Position numbers and translations under genes: made by a program
Notes under the pieces: generated by a model
The model's database searches: none
What the model was told of the DNA's origin: nothing
The model's input: only the letters and a program-made list of their open reading frames with translations
Assembly (NCBI RefSeq): GCF_026241165.1
Contig: NZ_JAPFQN010000004.1
Location: forward strand, 1 to 64,000
Direction: 5' to 3'
DNA length: 64,000 nt
Source of the DNA: Mangrovivirga halotolerans
Lineage (GTDB): Bacteria > Bacteroidota > Bacteroidia > Cytophagales > Cyclobacteriaceae
In this document: positions 45,329-53,852 of the stretch, one piece after another
Layout of the letters: each line of letters opens with the position of its first letter
Position numbering within the stretch: the stretch's first letter is position 1

Positions 45329-46306
45329 TTGGTAGAAAAAACTATTACGCTTGAAAATGTCTCCCTCATCGACTTTCTGGGAGTAGATAATCAGAATATA
45401 AATGAGGTCGCAGCTGCTTTTCCAAAAAGCAAGATAATATCTCGCGGAAATGAAATTAAAATCAAAGGACATACTTCGGAAATTCTGAGGATAAATGATA
45501 TCCTGAACGCGTTGGTGGCTCATTATCATAAATATGGTAAGGTGACATCTGATAATGTAAGGGTATACATTCAGAAGGAAGAAGAAAATGTTGCTGCAGC
45601 AGCGACTGATGGAGTCGTAATATATGGTACCAAAGGATTTAAGGTCACTCCTAAAACAAAAAATCAAAAAGTTCTGGTCGATAAGATTGTTGATAATGAC
45701 ATGATCTTTGCGATTGGCCCGGCAGGTACAGGTAAAACATATATCTCTGTGGCTCTTGCTGTCAGAGCTTTGAAAAATAAAGAAGTAAAAAAGATCATCA
45801 TCACCAGACCCGCTGTCGAAGCAGGAGAGAACCTGGGCTTTTTACCCGGAGACCTTAAGGAAAAAATAGATCCTTATCTTCGTCCGATCTATGATGCTCT
45901 CGATGATATGCTTCCGGCTGAAAAGCTGACCTATTACCTTGAAAACAGGGTGATTGAAATAGCACCACTCGCTTATATGAGGGGTAGAACACTTAATAAT
46001 GCATTTATTCTGCTCGATGAGGCACAGAATACCACTACCATGCAGATGAAGATGTTTCTTACCCGAATGGGACCAAATTCTAAATTAATTATTAATGGTG
46101 ACCGTTCGCAGGTTGATCTGCCGAAGAATCAAAGGTCAGGCTTGTTAGAAGCAATGTCGATTTTGAAAAATGTTAAAGGTATCGAGTTTGTTTACTTTGA
46201 CGGTGGTGATGTGATCAGACATAAACTTGTCAGAAGTATTATCGAAGCTTATGACAAAGCATTCGAAAAGAAAAATTCAGAAAAAGAAAATAAAACTGAA
46301 AAATGA
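45329..46306 (+). CDS. phoH: PhoH-family ATPase
   Basis: The start is TTG 45329, giving VEKTITLENVSLIDFLG; there is no ATG before an in-frame stop at 45314. The 325-residue protein has an N-terminal KH-like part (about 1-110) and a P-loop ATPase with AIGPAGTGKTY (Walker A), FILLDEAQNTT (Walker B) and GDRSQVDLPKNQRSGL. PhoH proteins are RNA-associated ATPases that act in stress and rRNA handling. It overlaps the next gene by 4 bp. Confidence 0.9.
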   Translation: MVEKTITLENVSLIDFLGVDNQNINEVAAAFPKSKIISRGNEIKIKGHTSEILRINDILNALVAHYHKYGKVTSDNVRVYIQKEEENVAAAATDGVVIYGTKGFKVTPKTKNQKVLVDKIVDNDMIFAIGPAGTGKTYISVALAVRALKNKEVKKIIITRPAVEAGENLGFLPGDLKEKIDPYLRPIYDALDDMLPAEKLTYYLENRVIEIAPLAYMRGRTLNNAFILLDEAQNTTTMQMKMFLTRMGPNSKLIINGDRSQVDLPKNQRSGLLEAMSILKNVKGIEFVYFDGGDVIRHKLVRSIIEAYDKAFEKKNSEKENKTEK

Positions 46307-46740
46307 TCGAAGTAAAACACGTTACCGAGGATCATCATTTAGACCAGGTGTTTGCTATTAGAAAAAAGGTTTTCGTAGAAGAACAAAACGTGGAGCCTGA
46401 AGATGAATTTGATGAATTTGAAGATTCAAGCAGACATTTTTTAGCATATTATGATGGTAAACCTTGTGGTACTGCTCGCTGGAGATTTACCCCAAATGGG
46501 ATCAAGTTAGAACGTTTTGCTGTGTTGGAACAATACCGCGGTCATAAAGTCGGTCACCATCTGGTAGAAGAAGTGCTTCAGGATATAATGAAATTACCGG
46601 AAGCAGAAGGTAAACAGTTGTATCTTCATGCCCAGCTTCCTGCTGTATCACTTTATAGTCGATTCGGTTTCGTAAAAGAAGGCGATCAATTTGAGGAATG
46701 TGATATCATGCATTATAAAATGACAAAGCCACCTTTTTAA
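46303..46740 (+). CDS. GNAT acetyltransferase (YjcF-like)
   Basis: The 145-residue protein has IRKKVFVEEQNVEPEDEFDEFE, then the acetyl-CoA loop LEQYRGHKVGHHL, and LYSRFGF at the end. It belongs to the YjcF-like branch of GNAT enzymes, whose substrate is usually unknown. It starts in the last codon of phoH, so it is translationally coupled. The 46-bp gap to ComEC suggests one transcript. Confidence 0.85.
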   Translation: MIEVKHVTEDHHLDQVFAIRKKVFVEEQNVEPEDEFDEFEDSSRHFLAYYDGKPCGTARWRFTPNGIKLERFAVLEQYRGHKVGHHLVEEVLQDIMKLPEAEGKQLYLHAQLPAVSLYSRFGFVKEGDQFEECDIMHYKMTKPPF

Positions 46741-46786
46741 ACGGCTATTTTTTCTTTCTGAGATATTAGCTCATTAATTTTCAGGC

Positions 46787-48796
46787 GTGAATATAAATTT
46801 GCGCTTTCAACCATTCTTTAAATACTTTTTAGCATTAATTACCGGAATTATACTGGAAAGATCCGGTGGATTCACTGTCGGTGTTAATGGCTTTTTGTGC
46901 CTCGTTTTACTCGCTTTTATATTGGGCTTTGTGCCCAGGACTAATTTTTCCACCCATACTAAAATCCGATTAGCTTCTGTGATTGGATTAGGGATTATTC
47001 TTTTAACAGGCTTACTGGTATCCGCTGAAACCCATACGCGCTTCCAGAAGATTGATGGAGATAGCCATATAGTTAAAATAACATCCATAATTAAGGAAAA
47101 TGAGGAGCAAATTCAAACCTCAGCAATAGTGTTAGGTAACCCATCTTTATCCAGAATCAAATTAAGTATTGATAAAGAGGGGGCTTCCAGGGAATTTCTG
47201 TCCGGAGATATGCTCAAAGTTAAGGGCAAGGTTTTTATGCCTGACAAAATGATGATTCCCGGAGTGTTTGATTATCGGCAATATCTTATAAATGAAGGTT
47301 TTACAGGGTTGTTATATGTGAAAAGTAGCGCTTCCGAATTAATCAAACGGGATAAAGGCCTGGTTCATAAAGTAAAAAAATTAATATACTGGTTAAGGTA
47401 TGATATCAGGCAGGCTATTCTGAACCAATTAGGGTTGCAAAGGGAGGATTCCAAAGCTATAATTAATTCCCTGTTGCTAGGAGACCGCTCAGAATTGGAG
47501 GAAGGATTGGAAAAGCAATATGCGACATTAGGTTTGCTTCATGTTCTGGCAGTATCAGGGATGCATGTCGGGTTGGTTTTTATGTTATTGATGTGGCTTT
47601 ATAAGTTAGTTTCCTCTTATAAAAGCAGGATCCCATTTTTTCGGATGATTTTAATTGTCTGTGGAATAGTTATTCTATGGGGTTACGCATTGCTTAGCGG
47701 GTCTGCTCCCTCAGTTTGCAGGGCAGCATTTATGTTTTCATTGATTTGGATAGGGAAATGTCTTGATAAAAATTACTCAGTAATTAACAGTATTTTTGCC
47801 TCAGCTTTTTTCTTATGTTTAATCGATCCTGCAAATCTCTTTAGGCTGTCTTTTCAATTATCGTATGCAGCAGTACTCGGGATAGTATTATTATATCCAC
47901 GATTAAACAGGTTTTACGGAAGCCAATTTACGTGGTTAAATAATGTTTTTAAATTGATCAACGTAAGTCTGGCTGCACAGATCGCTACATTTCCCTTACT
48001 ACTTTACCATTTTGGGTACTGGTCTCCTCTATCACTAATAATAAATATTCCAATGGCGGTCCTCATACCTGTATACTTATATGGAGGTTGGATAATGATT
48101 GCGCTTTTAAAGTCTGGCATCGAAACTTTTATTCTTTCAAATTTGATCGATTGGCTTATTGATTATCAGCATCAGTTAATGAATTTTCTATCAGAGCTGG
48201 GCTGGGTTTTTTATTTCCCCAAGCCTTCTTTTTATGAATTTGTTATTTTTTCAATTGGAATTCTGTTCTTGATCAATTTTATATCTGGAAAGTCAAAGAA
48301 AACAATTGTTACTTTTTCCATTATTCTTCTGGTAAGTTTATTTTTCTCAAGATCAATATCCGGACTTCAAAATAATAAAGGCTATCTGCATCTTGTGAGA
48401 CTTCAAGAGGAAGTGTTGTTGATTAATAGCAGGGATGGGATAGCAAAACGACTGGATTCAGGAAAAGAAAACCTTTCTGCATTTAAGAAAGGTATTATAA
48501 ATGAAGTGCTTCGATATAATAGTGGGCAAGGTCAGGTAAAAATTATTGAGAGTAAACCGAAAGAAAAAAGGAATTTGATATTGAAAGTTAATGAAAGGGA
48601 AGTATTTAAGACATATTTGATTTTATTTGAAGATCAGAATAGTGATTTTCTGGAAGAAAGGTTTATAAATTCTGTTGATGCCATTATATTAATCGGTAAC
48701 AAGAGTTTAATTACCGAAAAGGAAAATACCGGTAAGGAAAAAAGAATAAAGCGATTAACTTTGAATGAATATCACTCATTAACCCTATCTAAATGA
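46787..48796 (+). CDS. comEC: ComEC/Rec2-family competence channel protein
   Basis: The 669-residue protein begins at GTG 46787. It has a DUF4131-like N-terminal part and the ComEC competence core with GLLHVLAVSGMHVGLVF, LSGSAPSVCRAAFMF and FRLSFQLSYAAVLGI, together about ten membrane segments. The C-terminal metallo-beta-lactamase domain found in many ComEC proteins is missing; only a short tail without HxHxDH follows. This shorter form is common in Bacteroidota. It probably carries single-stranded DNA across the inner membrane. It overlaps the next gene by 4 bp. Confidence 0.87.
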   Translation: MNINLRFQPFFKYFLALITGIILERSGGFTVGVNGFLCLVLLAFILGFVPRTNFSTHTKIRLASVIGLGIILLTGLLVSAETHTRFQKIDGDSHIVKITSIIKENEEQIQTSAIVLGNPSLSRIKLSIDKEGASREFLSGDMLKVKGKVFMPDKMMIPGVFDYRQYLINEGFTGLLYVKSSASELIKRDKGLVHKVKKLIYWLRYDIRQAILNQLGLQREDSKAIINSLLLGDRSELEEGLEKQYATLGLLHVLAVSGMHVGLVFMLLMWLYKLVSSYKSRIPFFRMILIVCGIVILWGYALLSGSAPSVCRAAFMFSLIWIGKCLDKNYSVINSIFASAFFLCLIDPANLFRLSFQLSYAAVLGIVLLYPRLNRFYGSQFTWLNNVFKLINVSLAAQIATFPLLLYHFGYWSPLSLIINIPMAVLIPVYLYGGWIMIALLKSGIETFILSNLIDWLIDYQHQLMNFLSELGWVFYFPKPSFYEFVIFSIGILFLINFISGKSKKTIVTFSIILLVSLFFSRSISGLQNNKGYLHLVRLQEEVLLINSRDGIAKRLDSGKENLSAFKKGIINEVLRYNSGQGQVKIIESKPKEKRNLILKVNEREVFKTYLILFEDQNSDFLEERFINSVDAIILIGNKSLITEKENTGKEKRIKRLTLNEYHSLTLSK

Positions 48797-49566
48797 AAAC
48801 AATAGTTACTAATATTGAAGGACGTACTGGTGTCATCACATTAAACAGACCTGAAAAGCGCAATGCACTAAATCAGGAGTTGGTATCTGAGCTAAAAGGC
48901 CAGCTTTTGGCCTGGGAGGATGAGACTTCAGTAAAAACTGTGGTAATTAAAGGAAGCGGGAAAGCATTTTGTGCTGGTGCTGACCTTGCATATCTTCAGG
49001 ACCTTCAAACAAATACTTTTGAAGAGAATCTTGCAGATTCTAACCATCTTAAGGAACTGTTTTACATGATCTATGATTATCCTAAAACCATCATAGCATG
49101 TGTTCAGGGGCATGCAATTGCCGGAGGATGTGGGCTGGCCAATGTATGTGATTTTACTTTTTCAGTTCCTGAAGCAAAGTTTGGCTATACAGAAGTAAAG
49201 ATTGGGTTCGTGCCTGCAATGGTATTAGTTTTTCTGCTCAGAAAGATTGGAGAGGCTAAAGCAAAAGAATTGTTACTAAGCGGAGATCTCATTTCTGCTG
49301 AGGAAGCATATAATATCGGCTTGGTTAATAAGGTTATTGATGCTGAAGACCTGGAAGATTACGTATTGTCTTTTGCTGAAAAGTTAAATACAACCAATTC
49401 TGGGGATTCGATTTCCATTACTAAAAAAATGATTCATAAGGTTCAGAATCTCACACTTGATGAAGCGTTAAATTATGCTTCAGAAATGAATGCAAAGGCA
49501 AGGGCTACTGACGATTGTAAAAAAGGGATTAGTTCATTTTTAAATAAAGAACCTTTAAGCTGGTAG
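48793..49566 (+). CDS. enoyl-CoA hydratase/isomerase family protein
   Basis: The 257-residue crotonase-fold protein has LNRPEKRNALNQEL, FCAGADL (oxyanion hole region), CVQGHAIAGGCGLANVCDFTF and FGYTEVKIGFVPA. The catalytic acid of hydratases is not simple to place; it could act on a methylglutaconyl- or short acyl-CoA. It starts inside the ComEC stop (ATGA) and its stop directly abuts the recQ start. Confidence 0.88.
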   Translation: MKTIVTNIEGRTGVITLNRPEKRNALNQELVSELKGQLLAWEDETSVKTVVIKGSGKAFCAGADLAYLQDLQTNTFEENLADSNHLKELFYMIYDYPKTIIACVQGHAIAGGCGLANVCDFTFSVPEAKFGYTEVKIGFVPAMVLVFLLRKIGEAKAKELLLSGDLISAEEAYNIGLVNKVIDAEDLEDYVLSFAEKLNTTNSGDSISITKKMIHKVQNLTLDEALNYASEMNAKARATDDCKKGISSFLNKEPLSW

Positions 49567-51483
49567 ATGACTCCGGAAGATATACTTCGTAAATACTGGG
49601 GATATACTGATTTCAGGCCCAAACAGCGAGAAATCATTTCTTCTGTACTGTTTGGTAAAGATGTGCTTGCATTACTTCCTACAGGAGGAGGGAAGTCCGT
49701 TTGTTATCAGATACCTGCATTATTATTTCCGGGATTGACCGTTGTTGTATCTCCTTTGATTGCACTGATGAAAGACCAGGTTCAGGCTTTAAAAAGCCGA
49801 GGTATACCTGCTGCTTCGATTCAATCTTCAATGTCTTCAAGAGAAGTCGATATCACTTTAGAAAATGCAGTTCAGGGAGCTGTTAAAATATTATACGTTT
49901 CTCCGGAACGATTACATACAAAGCTCTTTATTGAAAGAATGAAGAGGACTGATGTTTCTCTTATTGCAATTGATGAAGCTCATTGTATATCTCAATGGGG
50001 CCATGATTTCAGACCTTCCTATCTGCAGATCAAGGATTTTTTTGAGTACGTCGATAGATGTCCGGTTATTGCAGTTACTGCTACAGCTACTGAAAAAGTC
50101 AGAGATGAGATTGTCGATCTACTGGAATTGAAAAGCCCTGATCTCTACATGGGTTCTTTCGCTCGTACTAACCTGTCATTATCGATCAGGGAGGTTGAAA
50201 ATAAAGACAAGAAACTCGAGGAGATCATTAAAAAAATCCCTGGTTCGTCGATCGTTTATGCAAATAGTCGAAAGCAAACGGGGACAATAGCCCGGTACCT
50301 GGTCAATCATAATGTGACTGCCAATTATTACCATGCCGGATTAAAAAATGATGATCGTACTGCACGTCAAGATGACTGGCTCAATGACCGGATCAGAATT
50401 ATTGCTGCAACAAATGCATTTGGAATGGGAATTGATAAATCAGATGTCCGATCCGTGATTCATTACGATATGCCTACTGTTTTAGAAGGATATTATCAGG
50501 AAGCAGGCCGGGCAGGCAGAGATGGGAAGCAATCATTTGCTGTATTGCTGGTTTATCCAAATGAAACTGTAGAAGTGATGAAACGCTTTGAAGCAATGTT
50601 TCCCGATCTTCCTTATATAAAGAAAGTATATCAATCAATTGCCAATTATTATAAGCTTGCTATCGGCTCAGCTGAATTTGAAAGCTATGATATTGATCTG
50701 ACAAGGTTTTGCGAAACCTATTCACTCGATGTAATCAAAACATTTAAGGTGCTTGAGTTATTGTCAGAATATGGCTTGATGGAACTGAATACAGCCTTTC
50801 ACACTCCTTCCAAAGTTAAGTTTGAAGTTAGTCATGAAGAAATGTATAAATTCATGATCGCCAATTCAGCCTATGAAAAGCTTCTAAAGACCATCCTCAG
50901 AATGTATGGTGGGGAGATCTACTCACAAGTTATGGTAATCGATGAATATAAGATCGCCAAGGCAGCCGCAGTGCCGGTCAGGGAGATCCATAATTTACTT
51001 CTTAAGCTTGAGGAGAGGAATTATATATATTATGTTCCTAAAAATGACAATCCTAAAATCACCTTTTTAACACCCCGGCTGGATATTGAGAAAATTCCAA
51101 TAACTAAGACCATGCTCCAAAATCAAAAGGACATGGAAAGAGAAAAGATACAATCGGTGATTGATTATGTTCAATTAACTGAAGGATGCAGAATGCAATA
51201 CCTTCAGGAATATTTTGGTGAGCGGGAAACTGAACGATGTGGTAAGTGTGATTTGTGTTTAAAGAAAAAACAACAGGAGAAATCACGTGATGAACAAAGT
51301 AAAAGTCTTGAAAAGGATATACTGGAAATAATTTCATTAAACCCTAAAACAACGGATGAACTGGTTGAAGTTTTCCCTGATATTGATAAAAAAACACTTG
51401 AAATGCTGATAAGGCAATTAATTGACTGGGACAAGATCAGAATGGATCATGAAGGAGTGTTGAGTTTGTCAAATTCGGCATAA
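49567..51483 (+). CDS. recQ: RecQ-family ATP-dependent DNA helicase
   Basis: The 638-residue protein has the helicase motifs LLPTGGGKSVCYQIP (Walker A), AIDEAHCISQWGHDFRP (DEAH box plus aromatic loop), the C-terminal helicase motifs YYHAGL and YYQEAGRAGRDG, and a zinc region with CRMQYL and CGKCDLC. No HRDC domain is evident. It acts in DNA repair and recombination. Its start follows the previous stop without any gap. Confidence 0.93.
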   Translation: MTPEDILRKYWGYTDFRPKQREIISSVLFGKDVLALLPTGGGKSVCYQIPALLFPGLTVVVSPLIALMKDQVQALKSRGIPAASIQSSMSSREVDITLENAVQGAVKILYVSPERLHTKLFIERMKRTDVSLIAIDEAHCISQWGHDFRPSYLQIKDFFEYVDRCPVIAVTATATEKVRDEIVDLLELKSPDLYMGSFARTNLSLSIREVENKDKKLEEIIKKIPGSSIVYANSRKQTGTIARYLVNHNVTANYYHAGLKNDDRTARQDDWLNDRIRIIAATNAFGMGIDKSDVRSVIHYDMPTVLEGYYQEAGRAGRDGKQSFAVLLVYPNETVEVMKRFEAMFPDLPYIKKVYQSIANYYKLAIGSAEFESYDIDLTRFCETYSLDVIKTFKVLELLSEYGLMELNTAFHTPSKVKFEVSHEEMYKFMIANSAYEKLLKTILRMYGGEIYSQVMVIDEYKIAKAAAVPVREIHNLLLKLEERNYIYYVPKNDNPKITFLTPRLDIEKIPITKTMLQNQKDMEREKIQSVIDYVQLTEGCRMQYLQEYFGERETERCGKCDLCLKKKQQEKSRDEQSKSLEKDILEIISLNPKTTDELVEVFPDIDKKTLEMLIRQLIDWDKIRMDHEGVLSLSNSA

Positions 51484-51701
51484 AACAGTTTTACCCAACT
51501 TTTCTTCGGAAAATAGCATTTTTAAGTGATAATATTTTGGTATTTCGTAGTAAAGCATTATAATATTTACATTATTTGTATTGTATTTTGCCAATTTTTT
51601 AATTTATTTTATTTAGAAATTTAAAATTTTGCCAAAAAAGCAAAACTTTTTCCCTTCTATTACGATTATAATAATGTAGGTTCACGAATGCGATAAAGTA
51701 A

Positions 51702-51732
51702 TTGCTTTATTAAAAGTATTTACTTTATTTTG
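51702..51732 (+). promoter_or_regulatory. candidate Bacteroidota-type promoter of the arginine leader
   Basis: TTG at 51702 and TATTTTG at 51726-51732 approximate the -33 TTG and -7 TAnnTTTG elements of Bacteroidota, with a spacer near 21 bp. Transcription would then begin very near the leader ATG at 51741. The 200 bp before this are AT-rich and hold no gene. Confidence 0.35.
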
Positions 51733-51740
51733 AATTACTG

Positions 51741-51851
51741 ATGAATAGTAACGGAACATATAGCAAATCATTCTTAGCGACATACACTCCTGTCGTGCTT
51801 CCGTTATTTTATGCAATCAGATCAAGGAGGCCCCTTGCGGGCACTATCTGA
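51741..51851 (+). CDS. 36-codon leader open frame with clustered arginine codons
   Basis: An ATG-started frame of 36 codons runs MNSNGTYSKS...VVLPLFYAIRSRRPLAGTI and stops at TGA 51849-51851. Three arginine codons lie within four (AGA-TCA-AGG-AGG at 51819-51830), all of types rarely used in efficiently translated bacterial genes. The frame lies 111 bp before the first gene of a complete arginine operon. Its codons overlap folded RNA stems, as in classic amino-acid attenuators. No homologue is known to me, so translation must be shown. Confidence 0.55.
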   Translation: MNSNGTYSKSFLATYTPVVLPLFYAIRSRRPLAGTI

Positions 51852-51904
51852 TATAGTTGGGTTACGTACCCGACTCTCCTCGTTATATTGACGCATTCAG
51901 TCAA
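51749..51904 (+). ncRNA. highly folded leader RNA of the arginine operon
   Basis: Six stems can be drawn. TAACGGAA (51749-51756) pairs with TTCCGTTA (51799-51806) and encloses GCGACA/TGTCGT (51777-51782 and 51791-51796). ATCAGAT (51816-51822) pairs with ATCTGAT (51846-51852) and encloses CAAGG/CCTTG (51823-51827 and 51833-51837). AGTTGGGT (51855-51862) pairs with ACCCGACT (51868-51875). TTGAC (51888-51892) pairs with GTCAA (51900-51904). The region is much more GC-rich than its surroundings. No T-run follows the last stems, so control by plain intrinsic termination is not obvious. Confidence 0.6.
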
Positions 51905-51962
51905 AAAATTTTCAAAAGGAAAACCAAAGTTTAATTAAACTAAACTATTTATTTATACTAAG

Positions 51963-52592
51963 ATGGAAACAAAAGTTGCAGTCGCAGGTGAAGAGCACTT
52001 GCAGTACGCATCACACATCTGTAAACTTATTGAGAAAGCTGCTAAAAAGAGAGGCACGGGTATCGCAAAACGCCATCCGCTTCAGATTCAAAGAAAGATG
52101 ATGGAAGGATTAGCTGTTATTGCGCTAGTTGGAGAAGAGCTTGCAGGATTCTGTTATGTTCAATCTTATGAAACAGGAAATTTTGCGTCCAATTCCGCAT
52201 TGATCGTAAATCCTAAGTTTCGGGGTAGAGGTGTAGCTAAGCTTGTGAAACAAAAAGCATTTGACCTTGCTCGCGAAAAATATCCGAAAGCCAAAATTTT
52301 TGGTATTACTACCAGTTTGCCTGTTTTAAAGATCAATTCTGATCTTGGATACAAGCCTGTTACATTCAATAAGCTCCCACAAACCGACGAGTTTTGGGAT
52401 GGTTGCAAACAATGCAAGAATCACGACGTGCTCATGCGTACCGGTCGTAAGCATTGTCTGTGCACAGGAATGGTTTTTGATCCTGAAGATCAAAAATCTA
52501 CACTAGCAAATGTTGAAGTTCCTAAGATCAAAAAAGGACTTTCAGATGTAAAGAATTTTTTCAGGCGTAGCCCTAAGCCCGCTACTGTTTAA
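51963..52592 (+). CDS. GNAT protein, probable N-acyl-glutamate synthase of the arginine pathway
   Basis: The 209-residue protein has a GNAT core (about 30-120) with the acyl-CoA loop NPKFRGRGVAKLVKQKAF and a C-terminal cysteine-rich part, CKQCKNHD and KHCLC, which may bind zinc. It is the first structural gene of the arginine operon. In Bacteroidota such a GNAT replaces ArgA, so it likely makes the N-acylated glutamate (acetyl or succinyl) that starts the pathway. The 3' tail is basic. Confidence 0.75.
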   Translation: METKVAVAGEEHLQYASHICKLIEKAAKKRGTGIAKRHPLQIQRKMMEGLAVIALVGEELAGFCYVQSYETGNFASNSALIVNPKFRGRGVAKLVKQKAFDLAREKYPKAKIFGITTSLPVLKINSDLGYKPVTFNKLPQTDEFWDGCKQCKNHDVLMRTGRKHCLCTGMVFDPEDQKSTLANVEVPKIKKGLSDVKNFFRRSPKPATV

Positions 52593-52619
52593 TAATCTGA
52601 AATAATTCATTTACTATCC

Positions 52620-52641
52620 TACGGTTGAAGGTTAAACCGTA
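52620..52641 (+). other. hairpin just before argG
   Basis: TACGGTT (52620-52626) and AACCGTA (52635-52641) pair perfectly around an 8-nt loop, 8 bp before the argG start. It may affect translation or mRNA processing. Confidence 0.4.
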
Positions 52642-52649
52642 TCCTAAAA

Positions 52650-53852
52650 ATGGAAAATAAAAAAATAGTTTTGGCTTTCAGTGGTGGACTGGATACGTCC
52701 TACTGTGTCAAATATTTATCTGAAGTTCAGGGACTTGAAGTTCATTCGGCATTTGTACATACTGGTGGATTTTCGAAAAGTGAAATTGATGAAATCGAAC
52801 AAAATGCCTATCAATTAGGTGTTAAATCTCATAAAACTTTAGAAAAGACAGAGGAATTTTATCAAAAAGCAATTAAGTACCTGCTTTTTGGTAATGTTCT
52901 TCGTAATAATACTTACCCATTATCCGTTAGCGCCGAGCGTGCTTTTCAGGCAAAGGCTATTGCTGAATATGCTCAGTTGATCAATGCCGGAAAAGTGGCT
53001 CATGGATCTACCGGAGCTGGTAATGATCAGGTTAGATTTGATCTGATGATCAATGTGTTAGCTCCTGAGATAGAAATTGTAACTCCAATTCGTGATCAGA
53101 AACTTAGTCGTAAAGATGAAATTGAGTTTTTACACTCACACGGAGTTCAAAAAGAGTGGTCAAAAGCTCAGTATTCTATCAATAAAGGATTATGGGGTAC
53201 TTCAGTAGGTGGCGCGGAGACGCTGACTTCAAATAAGCCTTTACCGGAATCTGCCTGGCCTACCCAGGTAACAAAGAGCGAACCAGTAGATATCACCCTT
53301 CAATTTGAAAAAGGTGAATGCGTTGCTCTTAATGGTAAGATTATGCCACCAACCGAGTTGATCTTTAAATTACAAGAGCTGGCTTCCCCGTATGGCATCG
53401 GAAGAGATGTTCACGTCGGTGATACTATTATTGGTATCAAAGGACGTGTGGGTTTTGAAGCTGCAGCCTCTTTAATCTTGATCAAAGCTCATCATCTTCT
53501 TGAAAAACATACCCTTTCCAAATGGCAAATGCAGTGGAAATCTCAATTGGGAGATTGGTATGGTATGATGCTTCATGAAGCTCAGTACCTTGAGCCGGTG
53601 ATGAGAAACATCGAAGACTTTATGGAAGGAACTCAGAGTTCAGTGACTGGTAAGGTGTTTATAACTCTTTATCCTTACCGGTTTCAATTAAATGGTATTG
53701 AAAGTGATTTTGATATCATGCAGTCTGAAGCTGGTCAATATGGCGAAATGAATAATGCCTGGACAGGTGAAGACGTAAAAGGGTTTACTAAAATATTATC
53801 TAACGCATCTAAATTATACTATCAAGTTAACAAACTAGAGAAAAATGCTTAA
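52650..53852 (+). CDS. argG: argininosuccinate synthase
   Basis: The 400-residue enzyme joins citrulline and aspartate. It shows the N-type ATP loop AFSGGLDTSYCVKYL at the start, then GSTGAGNDQVRFDL and RDQKLSRKDE. The length is normal. It follows the GNAT gene by 57 bp, which hold a small hairpin, and its end overlaps argC by 8 bp. Confidence 0.97.
   Translation: MENKKIVLAFSGGLDTSYCVKYLSEVQGLEVHSAFVHTGGFSKSEIDEIEQNAYQLGVKSHKTLEKTEEFYQKAIKYLLFGNVLRNNTYPLSVSAERAFQAKAIAEYAQLINAGKVAHGSTGAGNDQVRFDLMINVLAPEIEIVTPIRDQKLSRKDEIEFLHSHGVQKEWSKAQYSINKGLWGTSVGGAETLTSNKPLPESAWPTQVTKSEPVDITLQFEKGECVALNGKIMPPTELIFKLQELASPYGIGRDVHVGDTIIGIKGRVGFEAAASLILIKAHHLLEKHTLSKWQMQWKSQLGDWYGMMLHEAQYLEPVMRNIEDFMEGTQSSVTGKVFITLYPYRFQLNGIESDFDIMQSEAGQYGEMNNAWTGEDVKGFTKILSNASKLYYQVNKLEKNA

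Noticed and set aside
51741-51904. A known riboswitch class in the arginine leader
   Set aside because: I could not match the stems to any class I know, and the arginine codons offer a simpler explanation.
51861-51910. Intrinsic terminator at the end of the arginine leader
   Set aside because: The two last stems are followed by A-rich, not T-rich, sequence, so no classical terminator is supported.
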